From assembly GCA_048013815.1 (NCBI GenBank), contig CM106585.1:6138001-6202000 (forward strand): a stretch of 64,000 bases of DNA, given 5' to 3'. This stretch comes from Setoptus koraiensis. Its lineage: Eukaryota > Arthropoda. Each line of letters starts with the position of its first letter. Position 1 is the stretch's first letter. The position numbers were made by a program, and so were the translations under genes. The notes under the pieces were generated by a model. That model was given only the letters and a program-made list of their open reading frames with translations, did not search any database and was not told the origin of the DNA. Shown here piece after piece: positions 23,382 to 35,100 of this stretch.

Positions 23382-23421
23382 ACATTAGCGAGCGAGGTGG
23401 CGCCACCTCACTCGCTAATGT
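23382..23421. repeat. 40-bp near-perfect palindrome without loop
   Basis: Left arm ACATTAGCGAGCGAGGTGGC, right arm GCCACCTCACTCGCTAATGT. The arms are reverse complements except for one pair, and the dyad centre has no spacer. It starts 12 bases after the 20-bp tandem repeat ends. Confidence 0.95.
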
Positions 23422-26099
23422 TGGTTGTTGGTAGTTTGGCGCTGCGCCACTTGTCCGACACAAGTCGGCTGCAATTAGCAAACGGGCAGTGGTCACTCTG
23501 ATTATCAGAGTCTGGCACAAGCGTGAGTGATATACGAGCGGCCACGCCGGTGAGATATGCGACGACGGTGAGATATGCGACGCCGATGAGATATGCGACG
23601 CCGATGAGATATGTGACGCCGAAACAAAACAATCCCAGACGATGATATTTATAGACGGCAGCTTGTTGCAAACAAGGTCGCCCGCCAGCAAACGAGACTG
23701 GCCAAACGCACTGTTGTTGTGGGTGATTTGTTGCGCTGGCCGACAATGTGAGATATGCGAATGTAAGCCAAGGTCTCGCCGCATGCGTGCCAGTGTTGTG
23801 TCCAGTGGGTATCGCCGAGATGACGCAATATGCGAGCCACAAATACGCAAGCCACCAATATGCAGCATTCACAAATGTGCCCCAATGGCGCCGGCTAAGC
23901 TGAGCGGCAAGTTAATTGTCCCGGCCGAGCTGTCAGCCGCCTGCATCAGTTGCGAGCCAGTTACGTAATTGTGCCAGTTGCCTATGCCAGCGCATACCTG
24001 TGCACTTGTAGCCGGTTATGCAACGGCCGGGGCATCTCGCAAGTCTAATAATACACAGCAACAACAGCACCAACAGCAACGGCAGCAACAACGACCACAG
24101 CGACGACAACAACAACGAATAATAGGTTCATTCATCATCCATCATTAGCATTGTGCTGGTGGTGGCGGTGCGCGCAATTATCCGTGTTGCCCGGCAACGA
24201 GATGCGCCGGCGGTGCGCATGTGAACTTGCCGGCGCAAGCCGGCACGGGAGCAGCCAATTGAATGGAGCCGAGTGAACGGAGCCAAGTGAACGGAGCCAA
24301 GTGAACGGAGCCAATTGAACGGAGATTGGGTCGGCCGGCGAGCGGCCAATTAGCGACCGATCGCCTCCATTGCGAGCGAGTGCCGGCGATCGCCGGCGAT
24401 CGAGCCCCAAGGTAAAGTCGCGCGCGGCTCGCCGGCCGGCTTGTTATTGAACGGATGGCCGGCTAGCTGTTGAACGGATGGCCGGCTAGCTGTTGAATGG
24501 CTGGCTGGCTGGTTATTGAATGGATGGCTCGCCAATGAGCGATAATGGCGCCGGCTACCTGGCGCTCACGACGGCCGGCCGGCGGCAGCGGTCGCATTAT
24601 GCATAATTATCATGTAATAGTATCGCCGTATCCCGTGTGCGCCTAGCGTGCCGTCTGGGTGCCGGCTGCGCATCGCCCGGCATGTCGGCGGGCCATCGGC
24701 GACAGATCGCCCGGCAAACCCGACGACAGCCAGCCGATATGCCGACGACCGGCGCACGAAACAGACGGCTCATAGACTCCACGGCATCGACTCCACGGCA
24801 TAGACTCTATGGCATCGAGTCTCCGTGATGGAGGGCGCCGGCGAGCTCGCCGCGTAGACAGCGCAGAAAGCGGTCGCAGGCGCGCCACTTTTTGCGCCGC
24901 TTCGACCTAATGATACCAAGGCGAATAATCGGCCTCTGTCGCCGTCAATCTGTCGCTTGCGCGCCTCGCAACGGTCGCTCCGAGCTTCGGAATTCGGAAT
25001 TCGAATTTCGAACGTCAGAATTTTGAACGTTAGAATTTCGAACGCCAGAACTTCGATTTCGAACGTCAGAATTTCGATTTCGAACGTTAGAATTTCGCAA
25101 TTCGAATTGCGAATTGCCGACATTCGAACGCTCGAGCGTCTCATGTTGGAGCGTCGAGCGTCGCATGTTCGAGCGTCGAACGTCGCCGTAAAGCGGCGCA
25201 TAGGCCACAGGCCGCAGATGCGGCGCATCGCGTGAATGAGCGCCGTGAATGGAGGCATAGCCACGAATGGAGCAGAAGAAGACATAATAAAGGCGAGGCA
25301 AAAAACTCAATTTTCCATAGTGAACACGGCATAAAAAGTTGCCTCCATTCGGCCTGATGGTTGGCCTGCGCCAGCGTCGGCAGCGCGGTCTGGCCGCTGT
25401 CGCCCATTGCTCTCGTTGGTCGCTTCTTCTTGTTGTCGGCGAGCCAGTTGGAGCCGCTCGCTGCGAACGCTTCTAAAGCTTCTAAGGCTTCTAAGGCTGC
25501 GACGCTTCGAACGCTTCGAATGGCTTGAACGCCTCGAACGCCTCGAACGCTTCGAGTGGCTTCTTCGGCGCAGCGCGAAGCCACTCGAAGCGCCCGATGC
25601 GAGCCAGCCCGAGGTGGCCGAAAAGCCGAGCCAGCGACACAAACAAATTGCTGGCCCTCGTTGGAGGTTACATGCAGCCGCTGCATACATGTAAAGTCGC
25701 TGCCTAGCCAGCTTGTTGCGGCCGCTCGGCAGCATTCTAATGTGGCTAATGGCCTAAAGTTGAACTCCTTCACTCTCGCTGGCCGCCGTTGCATGCGTCG
25801 TCCAATTGCGTTGCATGACGAATTAATGGCACCAACACCAACGGCTCATATGATCAGTTACGTAACTGCTGCTGCTGCTATTACCTGTTGCTGCTGGCTT
25901 GGCCTGTCGCTGTTGCTGTCGCTGTTACCTGTTGGCTGCTCTCACTGTCGCTGTCGCTGTTGGCTGCGGCGCGCCGAGCCAGTGCAGCCAACGAAGCCAA
26001 GTGCGACCATTAGCGGCGACTGGCCGCCACTCGCTGAGTCGGCCCAGTCGCTGGCAAGTCGCTGGGCATGCCGAGCTAATGTAATAGAGCCAGGCGTCG

Positions 26100-26335
26100 A
26101 ATTGGGTCGCAACACCGCAGCAGCAGCGCCAACCACGCCAACAGCAACAGCGACGCCAACAGCAACAGCGACAACAACAACAACAACAACAACAACAACA
26201 GCAACAGCGACGGCAACAACAACAACGACGACAGCAACAACAACAACAACAGCAGCAACAACAACAGCAGGTTTCGGCCAGCGCTGCTGCTGCTGTTGTC
26301 GTTGTTGTTGTTGCTGTTGTTGCTGCTGCTGCCCC
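26100..26335. repeat. Inverted CAA/CAG and CTG/TTG trinucleotide arrays
   Basis: About 165 bases of CAACAA/CAACAG/ACAGCG triplets are followed, after a short non-repetitive GTTTCGGCCAGC spacer, by about 55 bases of CTG/TTG triplets on the same strand. The two arrays are reverse complements in composition and could pair as a long hairpin. Open frames through it are Thr/Cys runs and not protein. Confidence 0.85.
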
Positions 26336-26784
26336 GTCAGTTCCTCTGGCTTGCCAATGCTCCAGCGCCAGTCAGCTGGCCGTCGACTGGCAGTCGCGAG
26401 TTACGTAAGGCTCGGCGTGTTCACCGAACACAGTTAGCGAGACTCACTCTCACTGCTAAGTGCTCGCTTCACTGGCTCGCCGATGGCCACTAGCGCCCGC
26501 CTCGATTATCCGCGACTGCCCGCGACTGCCCGCGACTGCCCGCGACTACCCGCGACTGCCCGCGACTATCCGCGACTATCGGCGGCTGTTCTGGGCGCAA
26601 CCGCTCGCCAGCGCCGAGCCGCTTAGCATGGCTGCTAACAGCAAAGCTGACACACCGAGAGGGGTCACAATTCACCTGTTGTCAAGATGAGCCGGCTGAG
26701 CCTGTTACCTGTTGGCTTGTGCGGCGTCTCCGCAGCCAGAGGTGGTGAGTTAACGAGAATGTGAGACGGCTTTTGTTTGTCGGT

Positions 26785-26895
26785 CGCTATGTTGTTGTCG
26801 TTGCTGCTGCTGTTGTTGCTGTTGCTGCTGTTGCTGCTGTTGTTGCTGTTGTTGTTGCTGCTGTCGTCGTTGTTGTTGTTGTTGCTGCTGTTGCG
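26785..26895. repeat. CTG/TTG triplet array
   Basis: Mixed GTTGCTGCTG triplets; reads as polyGln/Asn on the minus strand without any gene context. Confidence 0.9.
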
Positions 26896-29802
26896 GCCAG
26901 CGCAGCGCTCGGAGGTGGCTAAAATCAACAGCTAAAAGTGAAAATAACTCAATAACTAAACTATAAACGATAACATCCAATTGGTGGCTAGCGCCAGCGT
27001 TTATATTGCAACTATTATTACGTATTATGTATGTATGTATGTATATTGTATGGTATTGGTTTGTATGTGTAGCAGTGAGACTTTGAGCCAGCTTGTCAGC
27101 TACAACACTAACCTGTGCCGCCCCCAATTGGCTTGCCGGCTTGCATAAGTGGCCATAAGAGCCATTGGTCTAGTCGATATACTGCATACTTGTGCCCGCA
27201 ACACAGGTGAGTCGAGGCACGACGACAAGTCTGAGCCAGCCAAACCATCGCTATTCATCGCTGCTTCATATCTGCTGGCATACGCTGTATGCTATATCCA
27301 TCGGGCCGGCCATCGGTATAGTGACGCGACGGCGTTTGCATTGACACGATTGAGACAAAACGCAAGCAAAACGCAAGCAAAACGCAAGCAAAACGCAAGC
27401 AAAACGCTGTCCAACGTAATATTCCGACAGACTACTCGACAGTGCGTGCTGACAAAGGCAAATAGTTGAGTCTACGGGCACCACCGACAAGCATGACACA
27501 ATCATCAGCGATTGTGAATACTAATTAATCTCGGCTCGTTCAATCCAATTTCATTACGCAACGACAGCAACAACAACAACAACAGCAGCGACAACAACAG
27601 CAGCGACAACAACAACAATAACAACGACTCCAACAACCGCAGTAGTGACAACAACAACAACCACAGCGACAGAAACAGAAACAGACACAATAACAATCGT
27701 CGACAGTCAACTCTTTTCAGCTCTTTGGCCAATCATCGCCAGCTGACGCCAATCATAAAGCGTTTAATAACGGCCCACTCAATCAGTTGACTCGTGCATT
27801 TGTGTTTGTGTGCCCCAATCAAAAGATCAACAAAATTAATTAATTAATAGATTAATAATCAGCGCGTGAATCAAGCGCAAGCGTAATTACGTAACGCTTG
27901 CATACAGGAACAACAAGCTGCAACAAGCGACCAATAATCAATAATCAGTTATTACAAGCAACATTGGGTGAGTCTGACAAGAACAAAACAGTCGCGTTTG
28001 AACTGTTGCCATCGCCGTATCAATTATGTTGTCATGTCACTTGTGTTGCGATGCCCGTTATGTAATACGTGGGCACGACACACAGTCATCGCTCATCCCT
28101 GGGTATACCCAGTTGCGGTCCCATAATCAGCAATGATATCCGCCCAACTGGCCGTCCAACCGGCCGCCCAACTTACGCCGACCAGCCGGTCTAGCCAACC
28201 AAACTGGCACAACCGTCGCTGCTGTCGTGCCAGAGAGCCAGTCAGCATGTGCTGAGATTGCTGGATATTAATTGCACAAATTAATTAGCCAACATTTTGC
28301 TGACATTTGGTCAGGTTTGTCGCCCACTCCAGCACGCCAAACAAGCAATACCTACTACAATAAGTAATCGGCGTTACTAATCGCCGATTAGATAACGCTG
28401 GTCCGTCAGCTTGTGGCGTGGCAAACGTCAGCGGTACGTGTGGCCCCATGAAATGGCTCGCATTTTGAGGTATGGCCTCTATGAAGCCTCTATGAGCGGT
28501 CAGTGAATGCACGCTGACACCATCGGGCTGACAATTAGATGTAGTTAATGACAATTAGATCTAATTAAGCGACTACCAGCGAAAAACGCAGCGTGTTAAT
28601 CAACGTGTTTTGCAAATATTAGCGCGCTCAATTGTGGGCAAACCTTGGCAATGGGCGCGAGGTTCGCATTTTGATAATAATGACAATAATAGTGCGCATT
28701 TTGCCAACTATTATTGTCATTATCATCGTCATCCGGTTATTGGTGACACCAATTTAGTTCAATATCGACTCGCAATATTGAACGGAAATGGCGATTGTCT
28801 TTCATGTCGGGCAAGCGCTCTTCCGGTCAGCCAGTGTCCCGGTGAGCGGTGTGTCTCGTAGCTGATAATAATTGATAATAAGTTGGTAACGGCATGTGAA
28901 TGGCAGCGAGCCCAGCTCAGCACAAATTGGCTGACCAAGTTGTGAGTGCGAAAAGTCAACTAATGAACTCGCTGTTGTTAATTACAGACACAGATATAAT
29001 GTTTAGATATATAAACAAATATAAAAGGATACGACGCTCGTCGGACAGGCGCGTGAGAATTGGCGTCTAGACTCACAATTTGTGAGTCACAAAACAAAAC
29101 AAAACGAAAAATGTCGGACAAAAGTGACAAATGATCGCGTGCTCGACAGATCAACACAACAACTGTCTGGCTAGTCGTTGTTTAGATGCTGTGAACGACG
29201 CACGACGACATGGCGCGACGTGGAAACGCGGCGCCGTTTTCAGCTGTCAGTGGGACAGCTATTAATTATTATCACCATCGTTATTATTTATGCCCTGGTT
29301 CCCCTTGAACGATTTCAATAATAAGCGAATTCCAGCTCCAATTCGAGCTCAAATTCAAGCTCAAATTCGAGCTCCAATTCGAGCTCAAATAATTCCAAAT
29401 TATCGAGCAATTATTCGAGCCAGGCGACCGTTAATCATCGGTGGCGGCTCGCAGCGCGTGCCCGGTATTTATTACTGATTTATTATCAAGGCGCGAGGGT
29501 CAATTTGTTGTGAGCGCGAAGGACATCAATTAGAGCACCGTTGGCCACCATCACAAGTGCACCAATTGTTATCATTGGTCGCGATCGCTCGATTTCTGTC
29601 TCCCGCTTCGAGTGATCGCATTGAATCATCGCATTGAATTATCGCATTGAATTATCGCGCATCCCACTCGAATTGAATGCGGCCATACGGCTCGTATCGC
29701 TGGCAAGAGTCGGCTCGAATGATTTGGGCCACAGTATCGACACAAGCGCCGAGATAGCCCGTCGCGCTCGACAGCGACCAGCGGCGAGCATCAAGCCGAG
29801 AG

Positions 29803-29853
29803 CAACAGGTTGCCGGCCGCATCAATTCGATGGAGCTGACCGGCAACCTGTTG
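29803..29853. repeat. 14-bp perfect inverted repeat, 23-base loop
   Basis: CAACAGGTTGCCGG at 29803-29816 and its exact reverse complement CCGGCAACCTGTTG at 29840-29853. Each arm contains the recurrent CAACAGGT core. Confidence 0.9.
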
Positions 29854-30360
29854 GGCGCCCCTGTTGGGTTGCACGACAACCCGACGGCATCTGTATCTGC
29901 CAGTTGCACTGGCCTCTTGCATGCAACGCTCGTTGTTGCGCAATGATAATAATGATAACAATAACAAGCGTTATGCAACCACTAACGAGCAGCAAGCGTT
30001 GGTCGGCCAACAACGACAATTACACAGCAACAACAACAACAACAACAATGTTGTTGTCCGTGTCTTGGCTGGCCTCGGTGTGTCGCTCGTGTGACGAGGC
30101 CATTCATGTCTGTGTCATGCGATGCACAATTGCATAATTGCGAATACGACTTTATAACTGTAAATGTTTACAAGCTCATCATCAGCGACACAATGGCTGG
30201 CCACTAAAATGAATAGATAATTAGATAAGTGTGAGCGTTGCCGCATCCCTTTTGCTGGCTCGCCGGCTCGCATCTAATTGATTAAGCGACTGTGCGAAGA
30301 AGCCGCTCGGCCGAATCAACGAAAGTAGTGTTATGACTGACTTGCAACAACCACCAACAA

Positions 30361-30462
30361 CAGCCAACAACAACCAGCTACATTTGCCAGCAACAACCAC
30401 CAACAACCAGCTACAACCACCGACAACAGCCAACAACAACCAGCTACATTTGCCAGCAACAA
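30361..30462. repeat. 66-bp tandem duplication (1.5 copies)
   Basis: A block starting CAGCCAACAACAACCAGCTA recurs 66 bases later, apparently identical over about 36 bases (30361 and 30427). Confidence 0.85.
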
Positions 30463-32154
30463 GCGAACAAAATCAGTGGGAGTCGGGATGCATGTTTGGA
30501 TTGCGTTCGCGCCAGACTCGCTGCTCACACGCCTGGCAAACACAAACAATCTGGCGATCCGCAATCTGGCGGACATCACACAATTCACGTAACAAACAAC
30601 AATTATCTCAACCCAATCGAAAATGATAATTCGCCAGCCTCTCACGATCAAGTGAGCGAGCCAGTGTTGCAATTTCCAGCCAGCCAGTGTGTGTTCTTTC
30701 GAGCCGGCCGACTCGCTGGCCAGACTTTAAAAGAATGCAATATAATAGCGATACAATAGCGATATAATAGCGATATAATAGCAATGGATATACAATGACG
30801 GCGACAGGGCCGCCGGTGTGGCGCGAACAGCGCACGCCAGATCGCCACACTGTTCGCTGGCGATCAGCACAGTGCACAGAAACAAGTGCCTGTCGTACAG
30901 CCTGGCCGGTGGTCAGTGTGCGCAAAACTGTATGCGAGTTCACGGCGCATAACGACACACTTTTCGGGACGCCCTGTGTGCGCTGATCTCGCGCGCTTGT
31001 GCGCCACTTAGTCAGCGGCACAGTAACGGAGGCGTGATCGTTTGTGCGAATCATCAGGTTGTTCTCATTGCGAATTCTCGAACGCGAAACGAATAGCGAT
31101 ATTAGGCGATCTTGACACACAATTAGTCGATTTGTTTGCGTCACTTTTGCAAGCGAAACAAGTGCAAAAGTGTGCTGTTTTGCGAGTGAAACGAGCGCAA
31201 AAGTGAGCTTCGAATCATCATCGCCGCGCGATTTATTTATAACAACAATTTATGACACAAATAATGAGCCGTTATCCGAGACAGCGAGCGCTGATCTTGA
31301 GCCCGACAGTCCAATGACGGACGGCGAGCGAGCCGGGATAGTTGGGATCGTCGAGACAGATTTTCGTCGAGATTTGTAGTGTGAGAGTGACAATTTTAGT
31401 TGTTTTTAGGTGTGCATTGAGTGCAATTTGTGAAGCCAACCAACCGACTATTTGTGGCTGATTTATGGCCGCGACGCAAGTGACACGAACAACATTCTCC
31501 TATTTGATACACAACACAACACGATTCAAGATTTGATACAAGACGCAACACGTACAACAACGTTGCCAATGGGCAGCCACTGATCGCTTAATTAATTATT
31601 TACTGATACAAATTTGAACTATTCACCAAACACTATTTGCGTGGCAGCAGTTGCCAACAGCAACAGTATACAGGTACATTGGCGACGGGGCAAGTCATGT
31701 GTGGCCGAAGGAGCCGAGGACAACATTTCATATTTGTCGATATTGTCGGTCGTGCAGCGATTGAATAATCTTGCCCAACACAAACGCCAAATCGCAGCGC
31801 CCAATCCGTCAGATGGATGTGGTCAGTTGTGTCGATGTTAGCAGTTGCAGCCAACACAACCCGTTGAGAGTCAGATCGATGTCGACTTGTGTCATTGGCG
31901 AGCGCAAATGTGACCCAATTAATTGTGACCACTGTTCACAAGTGCAAGAGTGTACAGATACAACAACGACGACACTTTACGTAACTATGATGCCAAAGAC
32001 AGCGCGCGAACAAACAATCAAGCACCACGACCGGTCGTCAACACAAACACAACGACCTAATAATACTAATAGCAATAGCAACATGCAACTAACGCGATTA
32101 CATCATCCGAAACAGCACCTAAATCATATTATCACAGCAACCAGCCAACAAAAG

Positions 32155-35100
32155 ATGAGGCCAGCGTCGCTTGCGGGCCTCCTGGCAAGCGCGGCCATTG
32201 TGCTCGGCACGACACTATTGTTATTGCAAACCTCACCTGTCACATGTGATTCAACCAGCAGCAACCTAATTAGCAGCGCCAACTATCAGCAGCAGCCACA
32301 AAACACAAACAGCAACAACAACAACAACAACAGCAACAGTCCCACTTCCCTGAGCCCAACATCGCTGGCAGCGACGTCGCTCATGACGGCAACTTCGCCG
32401 CCAGCAACAACACTCATGACGGCGACATCTCCGTCGCCGGCCAGCACTAATTCGCTTGTGACAGACGCCACACTGACCACTCTGTCCAGGGCCAACAACT
32501 CAGATCACCTGTCGCAGCAACAGCAACAACCGACGGCCACAACCGAAGCGTCCAGCACGGGCGAATCTAGCGCCGCCACCACGCAAATGCCCAGCTCGTT
32601 GGCGGCCTCGTCGACGGTGTCGCTGACCACAGCGGCGCCCGGCAGCGTTGCCGACCAATCAATGCCGGCCACCACAATGATGAACAATGTCAACTATCAG
32701 CAATTGTTTCAATACACATCCGCCGCCCAATCGCGATCGTCCGGCCCGTCTCCGCCCCAGCAACCGGCAACCGTGGGCGCCGCCAAGCAGGTGCCCGTGA
32801 CACAGCCAGGCACCAGGCCGGCTAGCGCAACGGAAGCGGCCCATGCAGCGTCGGTGCAAGGCAAATTGGCTGGCGCATCGTCCGGGCAGGGCGGATTGGC
32901 TGGCGCACCGGAAGCTGGCGTGATGCAGCCCAGTGGTGCAGTGGTGAGCGCCAAAATAAGCCAGGGCGAGCTGATGCAAATGTCCGAATCGACTCTGTTG
33001 GAGGGCGACCTGGTGCATTTGTTTGGCGCCAACGGGCCCCAAACGGACCAGCAAGCGGCCGGCGGCCAGAATCATGAGCAGCAGCAGCATCATCAGGCGG
33101 ACAGCGGCGGCAATTCCGACGAGTCGGCACCGCTCGACTCTACGAAGCTCGTTTCGCGGCACGGACGCGCCTCGTTCACCTCGTACAACAGGCACCAGTC
33201 CCAGAATCACATTCATCAGCAGCAGCAGCAACAAAAGCAGCAAGATCCCTACATTGTCTGCTATTTGGGCTCGTGGAGCACCTACCGGCCCGGTTTGGCC
33301 AAGTTCACGCCGGAGAACATCGATCCGTTCTTGTGTACGCACATCATATATGCGTTTGCCACATTGAGCAGCAAGTACGAGCTAAAATCTCACGACCCCT
33401 ACAATGACGTAACGCAGGGCGGCTACAAGAAATTCACCTCATTAAAGGACTACAACAAACAATTGAAGACACTGATTGCAGTGGGCGGCTGGAACGAGGG
33501 CAGCGCCAGGTGAGTCGCTAGTGGCAATGTTTTTGCTCGGGCAAACGCTTTGCGACCGACCGAGGCAAACGCTGAAAACACTAAAACACTAAAAACACTA
33601 AAAACTCTGAAAAGCTTGCCGTTCTCAAACTCACCTTATCGTCGTATGATCGAAACAACTCTCTCCAACGCAGATTCTCGAAGCTGGTGGCCTCGCCAGA
33701 GATGCGCTCCACTTTCATCGCGAGCACCATCAGATTTCTGAGACAGAATCGCTTCGACGGGCTCGATCTGGATTGGGAGTACCCGGCCTTCAGAGAGGGC
33801 AGCCACTCGGACGACAAGGCTAATTACGCCCAGCTGATAAAGGTGAGCGAGCCGGGCCACTCAAGCGAATAGCGGCCACTGGCCAGCTGACGAGCCGTCA
33901 AACAATTCGCTTCGAACCATTACTTAATGATTCTCGTACTAATTATTATCGCTACTATTATCTTTGCATCATCGCATTATATCATGTTATTATATCATGC
34001 TATTATATCATGTTATTATATCGCGTCATCCATCGCTGTCGGCTCACCGTAGGAAATGAGGCAGGCGTTCGACAAGGAGAAGGACATTTCGGGCGGCCTG
34101 CCCAGGCTGCTGCTGTCCATAGCCGTGCCCGCGGGCCAGGACAACATCGACAACGGTTTCGATGTGGCGTCCATCTCCAGGTGAGTACACAAAATACACC
34201 ATGGCTTCGGCGCCCCATTCTGGCAATAATTGACACCACAACCAATCGACTCGCGCTAATCAATCCCTTTTATCCGGCCATTGGGCCACCTAAACCCCTC
34301 ACACCACAACCAACTAAACGGACAACAATCAATGGACAATGACGCAATATTTAATTGACGATAATCAGCAATGTCGACTTTATGAATGTGCTCACCTATG
34401 ATTATTACACCGCCTACGACAAACAAACTAATCACCACGCTCCGTTGCGTCAGCGCCCGGGACCGTCCAGTTTGGGCGTTTATGATCCGGCCCGAAAGCT
34501 AAACGTTGAGTGGACCATTAATTACTATGTAGAACTTGGTGCGGATCCGGCCAAATTGGTGGTGGGCGTGCCCACGTACGGTAGATCGTACACACTTGTG
34601 GAACCCGTCACCGACGAACAACAAGAGGAGGCCGGTTTGGGGGCGCGCGCGGACAAGGCCGGCGACGCCGGGCCGGCAACACGCGAAAACGGATATCTCG
34701 CTTACTACGAGATCTGCCAAAAGGTAGACCAAGAGGACTGGCTCAAGAGCGGCCTCAACTACAAAGATTATCACGGGCCCGTGGCGTACAAGGGCAACCA
34801 GTGGGTGTCGTATGACGATCTGGACTCGGTCATCATGAAGACCAATTATGTGCTTAAAAACAAACTTGGCGGAGTCATGGTGTGGACACTGGACAACGAC
34901 GACTTTCGTGGTTCGTGCCCGAGCTCAAAAAACAAACAAAATCCGCTTATAACGGCAATTCGTGATACCATTATAGTGGCGGTGACCGGCCAAGCGCCCG
35001 TTGCCACCACCACGAGCACCACCACCACCACCACAACAACAACAACAACAACCACTACTACAACACCGGCGCCACCTAGTAGCGAGTCGTCATCGACGAG

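Larger units (their letters stand above)
22901..32154. other. Gene-free desert, second part, and 5' flank of the chitinase
   Basis: No gene supported. Besides the separately listed repeats it holds an 18-bp GAGATATGCGACGACGGT array (23552-23620), a 17-bp GGAGCCAAGTGAACGG-type array (about 24262-24327), a GTTATTGAACGGATGGCCGG array (about 24440-24530), TTTCGAACGTCAGAA-type repeats (about 24995-25100), 9-bp GCTTCGAAC repeats (about 25470-25555), 10-bp GCGACTGCCC repeats (26508-26585), 11-bp AAACGCAAGCA (27355-27405), 12-bp AGCTCAAATTCG (about 29325-29392), a 66-bp duplication (30361 and 30427) and ATAGCGATATA repeats (about 30740-30785). Six TTACGTAA sites and many CAACAGGTR sites fall in this desert and the chitinase 5' flank. 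Confidence 0.6.

Noticed and set aside
25556-26437. 293-codon frame on +
   Set aside because: It runs through the inverted triplet arrays, giving Thr then Cys runs. It has a non-ATG start and no recognisable protein.
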